64,000 bases of DNA. It comes from Psychromonas sp. MME1. GTDB lineage: Bacteria > Pseudomonadota > Gammaproteobacteria > Enterobacterales > Psychromonadaceae. Within the stretch, counting starts at the first letter, position 1. Every line of letters begins with the position of its first letter. Both the position numbers and the translations under genes were made by a program. The stretch covers positions 1,674,001-1,738,000 of the forward strand of contig NZ_CP160906.1 of the NCBI RefSeq assembly GCF_041080865.1, read 5' to 3'. Below, piece after piece: positions 8,695-21,112 of the stretch. The notes below the pieces were generated by a model. It ran no database searches, was not told the origin of the DNA, and was given only the letters and a program-made list of their open reading frames with translations.

Positions 8695-10434
8695 ATGAAT
8701 ATATCTTTCAAAGGCAAAATATTTACACTTTTCGGATTTATCGTCGTTTTAGCAATCGTCACCTCGTACCTCAGTGCAAACCATTATATTAGCCATTACA
8801 TTTACGATACCAGTGTTAAAAATACAACGAGTCAACTTGCCTTAGTTAATGACAAATTAAGCAATGATATTGCCAATAAAATATTACTAGCTAAAAATAT
8901 TGATACTGGCTCAGCTAGCCTTGAAGTATTACAAAAAGAGTCTGGATTCTTTCGTATCAATAAAATTATTCAGGGCATCATTTTTACGGATCACGGCACT
9001 GAAAACGATCCAAGCATTAAAGAAAAAACATTGAAAATACTCACTGATGCAGGAGAAAATATTACCGTTAGTGATATTATTAGTGAAAATGATAAACCAA
9101 TTATGACCGTGACTATTCCCGGAAAAAATGGCCGTGGGAATATCTTTTTTGTCGATCTAACCGATATTAAAACGTTATTAGAAAATTCAGTGACCCAAGG
9201 TAGCTATATTGAATTAACAGATGCGGCTAACAATATCCTATTTAGTAATAAAATTGATGGCGACTTGATCAAGGTACAGCATGAAATTCTTGTCGGTAAC
9301 AATTCATGGAATCTAACAGGTTATATTGACAAGTCATACATAGAACATCAGACCAACGCGCTAAATGGCTCGATTACATTAGCATTATTCATAGCAGGCA
9401 TTGTCTTGATTGCCTTAAGTGTTATTCTCGTGCGCATTGCCTATTTACCAATTGTACATTTACGTGAAGTAGTCATTGATCTTGCCAGTGGCGAAGCTGA
9501 TTTAACCAAACGTTTACAAGTAGATAGCAATGATGACCTCGGCCTTATCGCCTCGGGTATTAATAAATTCACTGAAAATTTGCAAGGGCTGATGCTCGAT
9601 GTAGCAAAAACAACAGAGAATTTAGGTGATCGAGTGACACAAATATCAGATAAAGCAGCCCTCAATCATGACTTAATGGATGCTCATGCTAAGGAAACCG
9701 AACAAGCCGTCAGTGCCATTACGGAGATGAGTGCGACGGCTGATTCAGTGGCAGAAAGTGCACTAACCGCATCGCAATTAACTGAAGATTCATCTCAACA
9801 AGCTGAACTATGCAAGGGGCTAGTACGAAACTCAGTGACCAGCATCGAAGCATTAATCAACGATGTTGAAGATATGTCTACATCTATTTTTACGCTTAAT
9901 AACGATATTACCAATATAGGTAAAGTGTTAAGTGTGATTGGTGGTATTGCTGAACAAACTAACTTACTGGCATTAAATGCCGCGATAGAAGCAGCACGAG
10001 CCGGAGAGCAAGGCAGAGGTTTTGCTGTTGTCGCCGATGAAGTTCGCTCGCTTGCTAGTCGTACACAGGACTCTACCAAAGAGATTAATGCTATGCTCTT
10101 AAAACTCCAATCAGGTACCTCTTCTGTTGTTAGCGCAATGGAAAATACTAAACAAGGTTGCCAAGCCTCAGCAAAGGCAACAGAAAAGAGCACACATTCA
10201 TTGAATACAATGACAGACTCTATTGCAGAAATAAGTTCTCTTAACACACAAATAGCTGCCGCAGCTGAGCAACAAAGTGTCACCACTAATGAAATATCCC
10301 GCAATATGACGATGATTCAAACGATGATAGGTGAGCTAGAAGCAAATGGAACCGAGACATTAAATAGTGTGACAGAAATTGAGAAAAGCAAATCACAACT
10401 CATTGAAGTGGTGAAACATTTTAAATTATGTTAA
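8695..10434 (+). CDS. methyl-accepting chemotaxis protein next to mgl
   Basis: This is a 579-residue transmembrane chemoreceptor. An N-terminal membrane segment (about residues 10-30) is followed by a periplasmic sensor of about 200 residues, a second membrane segment near 230-250, a HAMP domain and the cytoplasmic signalling domain. The hairpin tip reads [35 protein letters not shown]. Start ATG 8695 has AAGGA eight bases upstream; the in-frame extension to 8638 lies in a terminator. Its place behind mglBAC suggests that it senses galactose or galactose-loaded MglB, as Trg does in E. coli. That ligand is inference. No obvious CheR/CheB-docking pentapeptide is seen at the C terminus. Confidence 0.93.
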   Translation: MNISFKGKIFTLFGFIVVLAIVTSYLSANHYISHYIYDTSVKNTTSQLALVNDKLSNDIANKILLAKNIDTGSASLEVLQKESGFFRINKIIQGIIFTDHGTENDPSIKEKTLKILTDAGENITVSDIISENDKPIMTVTIPGKNGRGNIFFVDLTDIKTLLENSVTQGSYIELTDAANNILFSNKIDGDLIKVQHEILVGNNSWNLTGYIDKSYIEHQTNALNGSITLALFIAGIVLIALSVILVRIAYLPIVHLREVVIDLASGEADLTKRLQVDSNDDLGLIASGINKFTENLQGLMLDVAKTTENLGDRVTQISDKAALNHDLMDAHAKETEQAVSAITEMSATADSVAESALTASQLTEDSSQQAELCKGLVRNSVTSIEALINDVEDMSTSIFTLNNDITNIGKVLSVIGGIAEQTNLLALNAAIEAARAGEQGRGFAVVADEVRSLASRTQDSTKEINAMLLKLQSGTSSVVSAMENTKQGCQASAKATEKSTHSLNTMTDSIAEISSLNTQIAAAAEQQSVTTNEISRNMTMIQTMIGELEANGTETLNSVTEIEKSKSQLIEVVKHFKLC

Positions 10435-10460
10435 CAATTTAAAAGTAATTTAAACAATCA

Positions 10461-10490
10461 AAAAAGACAAAGCTTTTGCTTTGTCTTTTT
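10461..10490 (+). terminator. strong terminator after the chemoreceptor gene
   Basis: A 13-bp perfect stem (AAAAAGACAAAGC with GCTTTGTCTTTTT) has a TTTT loop and continues into ATTTTT. A-rich and T-rich arms make it usable in both directions, so it may also serve the leftward lacZ transcript. Its core AAAGACAAA repeats the stem of the previous mgl terminator. Confidence 0.9.
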
Positions 10491-10581
10491 ATTTTTATCG
10501 GCGCAAAACAGATAATACCAAGTAATTCCAATGCTACTAATTTGTAATCCTATCTGTTTCACTAAGGATGGGCAATATGGC

Positions 10582-14070
<3,489 letters not shown>

Positions 14071-15072
14071 ATGGCAACGATCAAAGATGTAGCTAGGGAA
14101 GCTGGCGTATCTATTGCAACTGTATCAAGAGTGATCAATCAATCACCTCAAGCAGGTAAAGCATCAATCGCTTCTGTACAAGCCGCAATGAAAAAATTGC
14201 ACTATCGTCCCAATGCAAATGCGCGCGCATTAGTCAGTAAAAACACCAATACTATTGGCGTCTTGGTAAGCGATGTTTCTGATCCGTTTTTTGGTTCATT
14301 ACTAAAAGGTGTTGATCAAGTTGCCCGTCAAAATAATATGCACTTATTAATAGGGAATGGCTACCATAATCCTCAAACGGAAAGAGAGGCCATTGATATT
14401 TTGATTAACAGTAGAAGTAAATCATTAATTATTCACTCAAAAGGGCTAAGTGATCAAGAATTGATCGATTTTGCAACCGAAGTACCTGGCATGGTATTGA
14501 TCAACCGTTTTATTCCAGAACTCGCTGACCGTTGTATTGCCTTTGATAATTATAATGCCGCTTATATGGCAACCGAGTATCTAATCAAACATGGTCATAA
14601 AGAAATTGCTTATATTAATTCAGATCACAAGATAAGTGATGCCAATGATCGCAAAGCAGGTTACCTTAAAGCGCTACAAGATAACCACCTATCTTGTTCT
14701 GATGACTATACCCTAGATGCACATCTTAGTGACACCGGTGGATATACAGCAATGACAGAACTATTAGCGAAAAACCTACCTATTACAGCTGTACTCGCAT
14801 ATAACGACTATATGGCAGCAGGTGCATTAATGGCATTAAATGAACATAATATTGCCGTTCCTGAAAAAATATCACTAATCGGTTTTGATAATGGGCTAAT
14901 CGCCCGTTATATACATCCACAATTAACCACCATCAACTACCCTATTAAACTAATGGGTATCCAGGCAACGGAACTATCACTTAAATTAGCAAAAAATCAG
15001 AAATTCGAATCGGCAAGCAATATGTTTGCACCAACACTAGTACAACGATTATCTGTAGCTAATAAAAATTAG
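14071..15072 (+). CDS. galR: LacI-family repressor, GalR/GalS type
   Basis: This 333-residue LacI-family regulator has an N-terminal helix-turn-helix (MATIKDVAREAGVSIATVSR) and the hinge motif PNANARAL at about 49-56. The sugar-binding core shows DVSDPFFG, LLIGNGYHN, TAVLAYNDYMAAGAL and SLIGFDN. The whole chain reads very close to E. coli GalR/GalS, so galactose is the likely inducer. It is divergent from lacZ and probably represses both lacZ and mglBAC through the two identical palindromes. GalR and GalS cannot be told apart from this sequence. Confidence 0.92.
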   Translation: MATIKDVAREAGVSIATVSRVINQSPQAGKASIASVQAAMKKLHYRPNANARALVSKNTNTIGVLVSDVSDPFFGSLLKGVDQVARQNNMHLLIGNGYHNPQTEREAIDILINSRSKSLIIHSKGLSDQELIDFATEVPGMVLINRFIPELADRCIAFDNYNAAYMATEYLIKHGHKEIAYINSDHKISDANDRKAGYLKALQDNHLSCSDDYTLDAHLSDTGGYTAMTELLAKNLPITAVLAYNDYMAAGALMALNEHNIAVPEKISLIGFDNGLIARYIHPQLTTINYPIKLMGIQATELSLKLAKNQKFESASNMFAPTLVQRLSVANKN

Positions 15073-15141
15073 AGAATACCACCCCCTCTCCATAATATTG
15101 TGTTGAGGAAAAATGATGGAAAGCAAGGCGCGTGATTGTGT

Positions 15142-15323
15142 ATTATACCAATCGGATTGGCTATGTGATCTAAATTTTGCGCAGGAAAAATGGCTTAATT
15201 CAAGGCGTAATTTGACGTAAATGGTTATTCCCTTTGCGAAAATTACAACGCAGCAGTAAGTTGTTTTAACCAGTAAAATAAATCAGCTATTTATCGGAAT
15301 TGCTATTACTCCGATTAGTATTA
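15142..15323. repeat. palindromic intergenic repeat (MITE/ERIC-like)
   Basis: This stretch of about 180 bp has imperfect inverted ends: TATACCAATCGGATTGG on the left and CCGATTAGTATTAG on the right. An internal fold pairs GCGTAATTT with AAATTACAACGC. It has no ORF. I recall similar TATACCAATC-type elements scattered in marine gammaproteobacterial genomes; only one copy is in this window, so repetition is not shown here. The remaining bases to 15536 hold nothing I can name. Confidence 0.45.
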
Positions 15324-15536
15324 GAGGACTATTCTATTGCAATTGAAGCAGCACTACTGTCTATTATTTTAACCAACAAGATAGAGCAGATATTTATGCG
15401 GATTGGCATTATTAAATCATTAGTTTGATCTAAGCCAATTAGATTCTCAAGACATTGTATCTTAAAAATTAGCAGTTCAGTAATTAGAGGGGTTATCTGA
15501 AATGTATTGTAGAAATATGCTAGGGTCAATTAAAGA

Positions 15537-15612
15537 TGGTGGGCGATACTGGGCTTGAACCAGTGACCCCCGCCTTGTAAGGGCGGTGCTCTCCCAACTG
15601 AGCTAATCGCCC
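15537..15612 (-). tRNA. tRNA-Val (UAC), copy 5 of the array
   Basis: This 76-nt cloverleaf has acceptor GGGCGAT pairing with ATCGCCC, anticodon TAC and an encoded CCA end. It is the last gene of the leftward array by transcription order. Confidence 0.96.
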
Positions 15613-15667
15613 ATCTTTAATTACTAGTTAATTGTTCATTTTACTTCTGAATCAAGAAGCTTAAAGA

Positions 15668-15743
15668 TGGTGGGCGATACTGGGCTTGAACCAGTGACCC
15701 CCGCCTTGTAAGGGCGGTGCTCTCCCAACTGAGCTAATCGCCC
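15668..15743 (-). tRNA. tRNA-Val (UAC), copy 4 of the array
   Basis: The 76-nt gene is identical by eye to its four neighbours, with anticodon TAC and an encoded CCA. Confidence 0.96.
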
Positions 15744-15798
15744 ATCTTTAATTACTAATTAATTATTCATTTTACTTCTGAATTAGGAAGTTTAAAGA

Positions 15799-15874
15799 TG
15801 GTGGGCGATACTGGGCTTGAACCAGTGACCCCCGCCTTGTAAGGGCGGTGCTCTCCCAACTGAGCTAATCGCCC
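15799..15874 (-). tRNA. tRNA-Val (UAC), copy 3 of the array
   Basis: The 76-nt gene is identical by eye to the other copies, with anticodon TAC and an encoded CCA. Confidence 0.96.
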
Positions 15875-15929
15875 ATCTTTAATTACTAATTAATTATTCA
15901 TTTTACTTCTGAATTAGGAAGTCTAAAGA

Positions 15930-16005
15930 TGGTGGGCGATACTGGGCTTGAACCAGTGACCCCCGCCTTGTAAGGGCGGTGCTCTCCCAACTGAGCTAAT
16001 CGCCC
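15930..16005 (-). tRNA. tRNA-Val (UAC), copy 2 of the array
   Basis: The 76-nt gene is identical by eye to the other copies, with anticodon TAC and an encoded CCA. Confidence 0.96.
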
Positions 16006-16060
16006 ATCTTTAATTACTAATTAATTATTCATTTTACTTCTGAATCAAGAAGTTTAAAGA

Positions 16061-16136
16061 TGGTGGGCGATACTGGGCTTGAACCAGTGACCCCCGCCTT
16101 GTAAGGGCGGTGCTCTCCCAACTGAGCTAATCGCCC
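16061..16136 (-). tRNA. tRNA-Val (UAC), copy 1, promoter-proximal
   Basis: This 76-nt gene is the first transcribed copy, about 60 bp downstream of a consensus sigma70 promoter. Anticodon TAC and CCA are encoded. Valine tRNAs divergent from gltX match the E. coli valU/gltX arrangement. Confidence 0.96.
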
Positions 16137-16197
16137 ATCTTTAAATATTAACAAGGTTACTTTTAAATTAAAAACAACACATTGTTTGTGGGGCGTA

Positions 16198-16225
16198 TTA
16201 TAGGGATCGCCTTTTTTCAGTCAAG
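16198..16225 (-). promoter_or_regulatory. sigma70 promoter of the tRNA-Val array
   Basis: On the minus strand, TTGACT, a 16-bp spacer and TATAAT are followed directly by the GC-rich discriminator ACGCCCC. A GC discriminator is the hallmark of stringently controlled stable-RNA promoters. Confidence 0.9.
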
Positions 16226-16481
16226 CCTTTTTATCATAAAAACTTCCTTTTATGTCCAACTGCTCAAAGGTCGAACAAAGTCAGCTCAAATAATGTATTA
16301 AGTGCGTCTGCCTCCATCATATTTCAATATGCAAACTCAATCAGCAAAACGTACTGAGCTAACATCTGACAAAGCATCTTGCGATATATGAATGAATTAA
16401 TATAAATAGTTAATGTAATTACATTGGTATTGGTTAAAATACGCTTTTTACTGTTAATACTTATTTCTTAAGGAACACTTT

Positions 16482-17894
16482 ATGACCGTTAAAACACGCT
16501 TTGCCCCAAGTCCTACTGGATTTTTACATGTTGGAGGTGCTCGTACAGCACTTTATTCTTGGTTACACGCAAAAAGCCAAGGTGGAAAGTTTGTTTTACG
16601 TATTGAAGATACGGACATTGAACGCTCTTCACAGGAAGCCGTTGATGCCATTTTAGAAGGTATGAGCTGGCTTGGGTTAAATTGGGATGAAGGCCCCTAC
16701 TACCAAACAAAACGGTTTGAACGCTATACAGAGATAATCAATAAAATGTTAGCCGAAGGTACAGCATATAAATGTTATTGCACAAAAGAACGTGTTAATG
16801 CTTTACGTGAAGCCCAAGAAAAGGCGGGCGAAGCTGCTCGTTACGATGGAAAATGTCGTGACATAGAAGTTACCGACACCGATCAGCCTTATGTCGTTCG
16901 TTTTAAAAATCCTAAGGAAGGTAGTGTAAAATTTGCTGATCATGTACGTGGCAATATTGAATTTTCCAATAAGGAATTAGACGATTTAATTATCCAAAGA
17001 ACAGATGGCACACCGACTTATAACTTCTGTGTGGTAGTCGATGATTGGGATATGGGCATTACCGATGTTGTACGTGGTGAAGACCATATTAATAATACAC
17101 CTCGTCAAATCAACATATTAAATGCTTTAAAAGCACCATTACCAGAGTATGCGCATGTCTCTATGATATTAGGTGACGATGGAGCAAAACTTTCAAAACG
17201 TCATGGTGCAGTCTCTGTCATGCAATATCGCGATGAAGGGTATCTTCCGGAAGCGTTAAAAAATTATTTAGTACGATTAGGTTGGTCACATGGCGACCAA
17301 GAAATTTTCTCAGAACAAGAGATGCTGGACCTATTTTCCTTAGATGCGATCAATAAAGCCCCTTCGGCTTTTAATACCGACAAACTTATCTGGTTAAATC
17401 AACACTATATTAAAACATTAGCGCCTGAATATATTGCAGAACATTTACAATGGCACATGAATCAGCAAAATATAGACATAACTAACGGCCCGGCACTGAC
17501 GGAAATCGTCACCGCTTTATCCGAGCGAGCGAAAACATTAGTGGACTTGGCTGCTTCAAGTCGTTATTTCTTTGAAGAGTACGAAGAGTTTGAAGCAAAA
17601 GCTGCTAAAAACCATCTTCGCCCAGTTGCTAAAGAGGCGTTGACTTTAGTACAACAAAAACTAGAAGAAAATGATGATTGGACTGACAATACACTACATC
17701 AACTTATTCAAGAAACTGCGGATCAGTTAGAAGTTGGCATGGGTAAGGTGGGTATGCCTCTTCGGGTTGCCATTACAGGTGGAGGTCAATCGCCTTCTTT
17801 AGATGTTACTTTGCGTTTAATCGGTAAACAACGATCGATTGCTCGTATCACTCGCGCGCTTGAATTTATAGCGGCACGTGAAGCTACCCAATAA
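16482..17894 (+). CDS. gltX: glutamyl-tRNA synthetase
   Basis: This 470-residue class I synthetase charges tRNA-Glu. The HIGH-like motif is [11 protein letters not shown] at residues 9-19 and the KMSKS-like motif is KLSKRHG at about 237-243. The C-terminal anticodon-binding domain is complete. An SD-like TTAAGGAA precedes ATG 16482. It is divergent from the tRNA-Val array and followed by tRNA-Ala, as in enteric bacteria. Confidence 0.97.
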   Translation: MTVKTRFAPSPTGFLHVGGARTALYSWLHAKSQGGKFVLRIEDTDIERSSQEAVDAILEGMSWLGLNWDEGPYYQTKRFERYTEIINKMLAEGTAYKCYCTKERVNALREAQEKAGEAARYDGKCRDIEVTDTDQPYVVRFKNPKEGSVKFADHVRGNIEFSNKELDDLIIQRTDGTPTYNFCVVVDDWDMGITDVVRGEDHINNTPRQINILNALKAPLPEYAHVSMILGDDGAKLSKRHGAVSVMQYRDEGYLPEALKNYLVRLGWSHGDQEIFSEQEMLDLFSLDAINKAPSAFNTDKLIWLNQHYIKTLAPEYIAEHLQWHMNQQNIDITNGPALTEIVTALSERAKTLVDLAASSRYFFEEYEEFEAKAAKNHLRPVAKEALTLVQQKLEENDDWTDNTLHQLIQETADQLEVGMGKVGMPLRVAITGGGQSPSLDVTLRLIGKQRSIARITRALEFIAAREATQ

Positions 17895-17921
17895 AAATTC
17901 ACACTAAATTAGAAATTTTTA

Positions 17922-17950
17922 TTGACACTTTTAAACGAGATGCATATTAT
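17922..17950 (+). promoter_or_regulatory. promoter of tRNA-Ala
   Basis: TTGACA at 17922-17927, a 17-bp spacer and TATTAT at 17945-17950 make a near-consensus sigma70 promoter, about 50 bp before the tRNA. The -10 box lies inside the inverted repeat that probably ends gltX. Confidence 0.85.
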
Positions 17951-17961
17951 GCATCTCGTTT
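17933..17961 (+). terminator. 14-bp inverted repeat, likely gltX terminator
   Basis: A perfect 14-bp palindrome (AAACGAGATGCATA and its complement around one central T) lies about 40 bp after gltX. It is followed by GTTAT, so the T tract is poor. It overlaps the tRNA-Ala -10 box, and a regulatory palindrome is the alternative. Confidence 0.6.
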
Positions 17962-18001
17962 GTTATACCTAGACATTTCAAACAGTTACTCAAGTAAAAG
18001 T

Positions 18002-18077
18002 GGGGCTATAGCTCAGCTGGGAGAGCGCAACGCTGGCAGCGTTGAGGTCTGCGGTTGAATCCCGCATAGCTCCACCA
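18002..18077 (+). tRNA. tRNA-Ala (GGC) with unusual T-loop
   Basis: This 76-nt cloverleaf has acceptor GGGGCTA pairing with TAGCTCC, anticodon GGC in the loop of CAACGCTGGCAGCGTTG and an encoded CCA. The T-loop reads TTGAATC, where the canonical pattern is TTCRANY. Position 56, which normally is C and pairs with G19, is G here. The rest of the fold is regular. Confidence 0.93.
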
Positions 18078-18229
18078 CTTTTACTATACCCAACTAGCGC
18101 ACCTCATTTCACACGACTATTCTTATAAGTACAAAATACCTTACAAATTATTCCGATTGCTATCCCTGTAATAAGCAGCTTGGCAGAGCAGCCATATTAG
18201 GCTGCTATCGATTAATTGATACCCGCTAA

Positions 18230-19440
18230 TTAATGAATAGGATAAAAAGGAATAACCGTTTTTTCTTGAAAATATGCCTCAACCGAGGTTAAATCATCAC
18301 TATTTTCTTCATCTCTCGATATCATAATATTTTTATCTTGCATAACAATAGTTAGCGATTTCTCCTTTCCTGTGACTTCATCATCGCACAACTCCGCAAA
18401 GGATAAATATAATTTCACAGTAAGCTGATCATCAGCTATTTTCATTAGCTTTATATCAACCAGACGGCATTTAGCAAAGGGCAAGCCAATCGTTGTCTGT
18501 AATGCTTCCTTTTCACTAGCACTTAATGGTTCTTCTTCTTCATCTAAATAATCTGTACGAATTAAACCATCTTTGTTGACCCAAGAAGTTAATGAACTTT
18601 TTAAATTACAATTATATAACTCAACATAGGAAGAATTACTAATTTCAAATGTACCTTGATAAAAACATAAATGGTCAACTCTTGGTTCTCTGGGCGTGCT
18701 AATTTTTGCACATAAGTGTAGAACTTAAACATAGCCTGATAATTACGTGCATTGTATTTTACAACCTTATTAGGGCGACAATCATTAAACATATCCAATA
18801 ATGCTTTTTCAACTTGCAAACGTAAAACATCGGTATCGTGAAGAAATGCAACATCAATATTGCAGGTAACATCATCAGAGGAATATAAATCATTATTTGT
18901 TACACGATAGTATCCCTGCAAACCTTGATACTGCATTTCTATTAAATTAACACCTTCAATTGGCGAGCCAATTAATTTCACTGAAATATCCCGAGCGGTC
19001 AAATAGTCAGAAAAATGATTCTCCTGCTTAATATTTTCAAGGAGTATCAATATATCAGCTCCGGTTTTCTCGACATTAAAAACAATAGAGGGATCAAGAC
19101 CATCTTCATCTATCAAAAAAGGGGTATCCATCATCGGTTTAGAAGTGCTGAGCATATCCGATTCAAAAATATTAGGTTGATCTATTTTTGAATTTACTTT
19201 GTAAAAATCAAATGAAGACGGTTGTTCATCTTGTAAATATTGATGTAGTAGATAAGTGACAATCACGATAGCAACACAAATTAACAGTGTTACTAAAAGT
19301 ACATTATTTTCTACAAACCTAGGCACAATAAATAACGTTAACAAACAGGCAATAGCCGCAGCGCCAAAAAAATCTTCGGGTTATTAAAATAAGAACATTG
19401 ATTCGATGGCATTGAGTTTTCAGTATTAGTTGGTTTGGTC
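18230..19440 (-). CDS. membrane-anchored hypothetical protein, two frameshifts
   Basis: I do not recognise this protein. Read across two homopolymer slips it runs from ATG 19440 (MTKPTNTENSMPSNQC) to 18230, about 404 residues. The first slip is in a run of seven A on the plus strand at 19366-19372; adding one base joins NNPKIFFGAAAIACLL to LFIVPRF. The second is in a run of five A at 18661-18665 and joins TIYVF to YQGTFEISN. It has two N-terminal membrane segments (about residues 25-70), an acidic middle and a C-terminal FYPIH. The soluble part probably faces one side of the inner membrane. There is no conserved motif I can name. Confidence 0.65.
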
Positions 19441-19790
19441 ATAGTTATTTCTGTATGTTTGTTTAAATTATGTAAGTAAGCGAGTCGTTAATACTTTACT
19501 CATTGATACCGATGGTATAGTTATATAATCCAATACATTTAAGAAAAACGGCACTAATTTATCGCGCTCATTTATCGCGGTGCATCATGGGTCAAATAAA
19601 GTGACTAATTGTATCATTAGTCACGCAAAAATTACTGAGCAATAGCTCATATTTGCAATCTAAATAAAGATTTTTAGATGATAATTTAACGACTTAAGGA
19701 TGCAATAACTATTTAGTAACTATTTAATAACGCTGAAAAATAGCACTTTATAATGACCTGTTGTCATTTTACCTTTTATTTGCTAATTAG
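19441..19790. other. intergenic region with mrp-distal hairpin
   Basis: This 350-bp gap between mrp and the hypothetical gene contains a 9-bp stem-loop at 19601-19624 (GTGACTAAT with ATTAGTCAC). On the minus strand it runs into TTTATTTG and may end the mrp transcript. A smaller AATGAC/GTCATT hairpin lies near 19751-19767. No gene is seen. Confidence 0.55.
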
Positions 19791-20876
19791 TTAACGCAAT
19801 TGAGTAATTGAAATTTGTTCTAGCGCAAGCTTTAAATTGCGATATAAGTCAATTGCAACCGTTTCAGCGAGTTGCAAATAAGGCGTTGATAGCGGACTTT
19901 TCGCATCTTTAGCAACCGTAGGGTACCCTTTATCCGTGTCTTCTCGATAAGCAATATGTAAAGGTAGCGCACCTAGAAATGGTAAATTATATTGTTGAGC
20001 TAACTTTTTTCCTCCTCCTGTGCCAAAAATAGCCTCCTGATGCCCACAATGACTACAATGATAAACACTCATGTTTTCTATAATACCTGCAACATTAACA
20101 CCGACCTTATTGAACATGGTTACCCCTTTTTTAGCATCAATTAATGCTACATCTTGTGGCGTGGTTATAACTAATGCACTACTCACAGGGACATTTTGTG
20201 ACATTGAGAGTTGAATATCGCCAGTTCCAGGAGGCATATCGACAATGAGGTAATCTAACGCAGGCCAATCTGTTTCATTCAGTACTTGCAGCAATGCTTT
20301 ACTTGCCATCGGGCCACGCCAAATCATGGCCTCTTCTTCCTTAACTAAAAAGCCAATACTGTTACAAACGCAATCATGCGCTTTAATTGGTAACATCAAC
20401 TTTCCGTCTGCACTTAATGGTTGCGCATCTTTAACACCAAGCATTGAAGGGATAGATGGCCCGTAAATATCGGCATCTAAAATACCAACACTAGCGCCAT
20501 TTTTGGCTAATGCTAATGCAAAATTAACAGTTACGGTCGATTTCCCTACACCGCCCTTCCCTGAGGCAATAACAATAATGTTTTTAATGTTTTTTAAGCT
20601 GCATTTACTGGCATCATTTTGCATCGCCTTAACCTGATGATCAATTTGCCATGAGAATGGCGAAGAAAATAAACTTCCTAATTGTTGCTGGCAATGTTCC
20701 TGTAAATTAGCTAACCAATGCGGCGCATAAAAGGGTAAGGTTATTTTGATGAGTGATTTATCTTCATCAACTGAAACGGCATTATTGTCAATAAGTTTAG
20801 CCATCACGGCCATATCATCATGCGCCAGCAAACAAGCGTAAACTTTTTCTAATAGACTTTTATTGTTAAAAAACAT
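19791..20876 (-). CDS. mrp: iron-sulfur cluster carrier ATPase Mrp/ApbC
   Basis: This 361-residue P-loop NTPase of the Mrp/NBP35 family delivers Fe-S clusters to apoproteins in the cytoplasm. A short N-terminal MIP18-like region (residues 1-85) is followed by the deviant Walker A GKGGVGKST at about 110 and by VDMPPGTGD. The paired cysteines CSHCG near residue 280 ligate the bridging cluster. It is divergent from metG, the same arrangement as in E. coli. Confidence 0.95.
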   Translation of the reverse strand: MFFNNKSLLEKVYACLLAHDDMAVMAKLIDNNAVSVDEDKSLIKITLPFYAPHWLANLQEHCQQQLGSLFSSPFSWQIDHQVKAMQNDASKCSLKNIKNIIVIASGKGGVGKSTVTVNFALALAKNGASVGILDADIYGPSIPSMLGVKDAQPLSADGKLMLPIKAHDCVCNSIGFLVKEEEAMIWRGPMASKALLQVLNETDWPALDYLIVDMPPGTGDIQLSMSQNVPVSSALVITTPQDVALIDAKKGVTMFNKVGVNVAGIIENMSVYHCSHCGHQEAIFGTGGGKKLAQQYNLPFLGALPLHIAYREDTDKGYPTVAKDAKSPLSTPYLQLAETVAIDLYRNLKLALEQISITQLR

Positions 20877-21112
20877 AGATGCCCCGTTTAATTAAGGAGA
20901 TTAATAAGTATTAATAGATAATAGATGCAGTTTAGCAAAGCCGTATTTAAATTCATCCACAAAAAAACATCGGCTTTAATCCTTCATATGGCATGGCTTG
21001 AACGTATTTAACAGTGGGATTTCCACCATTAATTGGGTAGAATTAACCGCTTAACCCTATTATTTTAGACATAATAAAATTCATTCTCGTTAATTTAGGA
21101 AGAATAAATAAA

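Larger units (their letters stand above)
15537..16136 (-). repeat. tandem array of five 131-bp tRNA-Val units
   Basis: The five tRNA genes start exactly 131 bp apart (15537, 15668, 15799, 15930, 16061). The 55-bp spacers are nearly identical too (ATCTTTAATTACTA...TTACTTCTGAAT), which shows unit-by-unit tandem duplication rather than independent tRNA genes. Unequal crossing-over should make copy number unstable. Confidence 0.95.

Noticed and set aside
9795..10304. Long minus-strand frame inside the chemoreceptor gene
   Set aside because: It is the antisense shadow of the alanine-rich signalling domain and has no start signal.
15329..15529. A 66-codon minus-strand frame downstream of the palindromic repeat
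   Set aside because: It has no ribosome site and no recognisable sequence, and it sits between the repeat and tRNA genes; more likely chance.
15537..16136. CRISPR-like regular repeats
   Set aside because: The 131-bp periodic units are tRNA-Val genes plus duplicated spacers, not short repeats with variable spacers.
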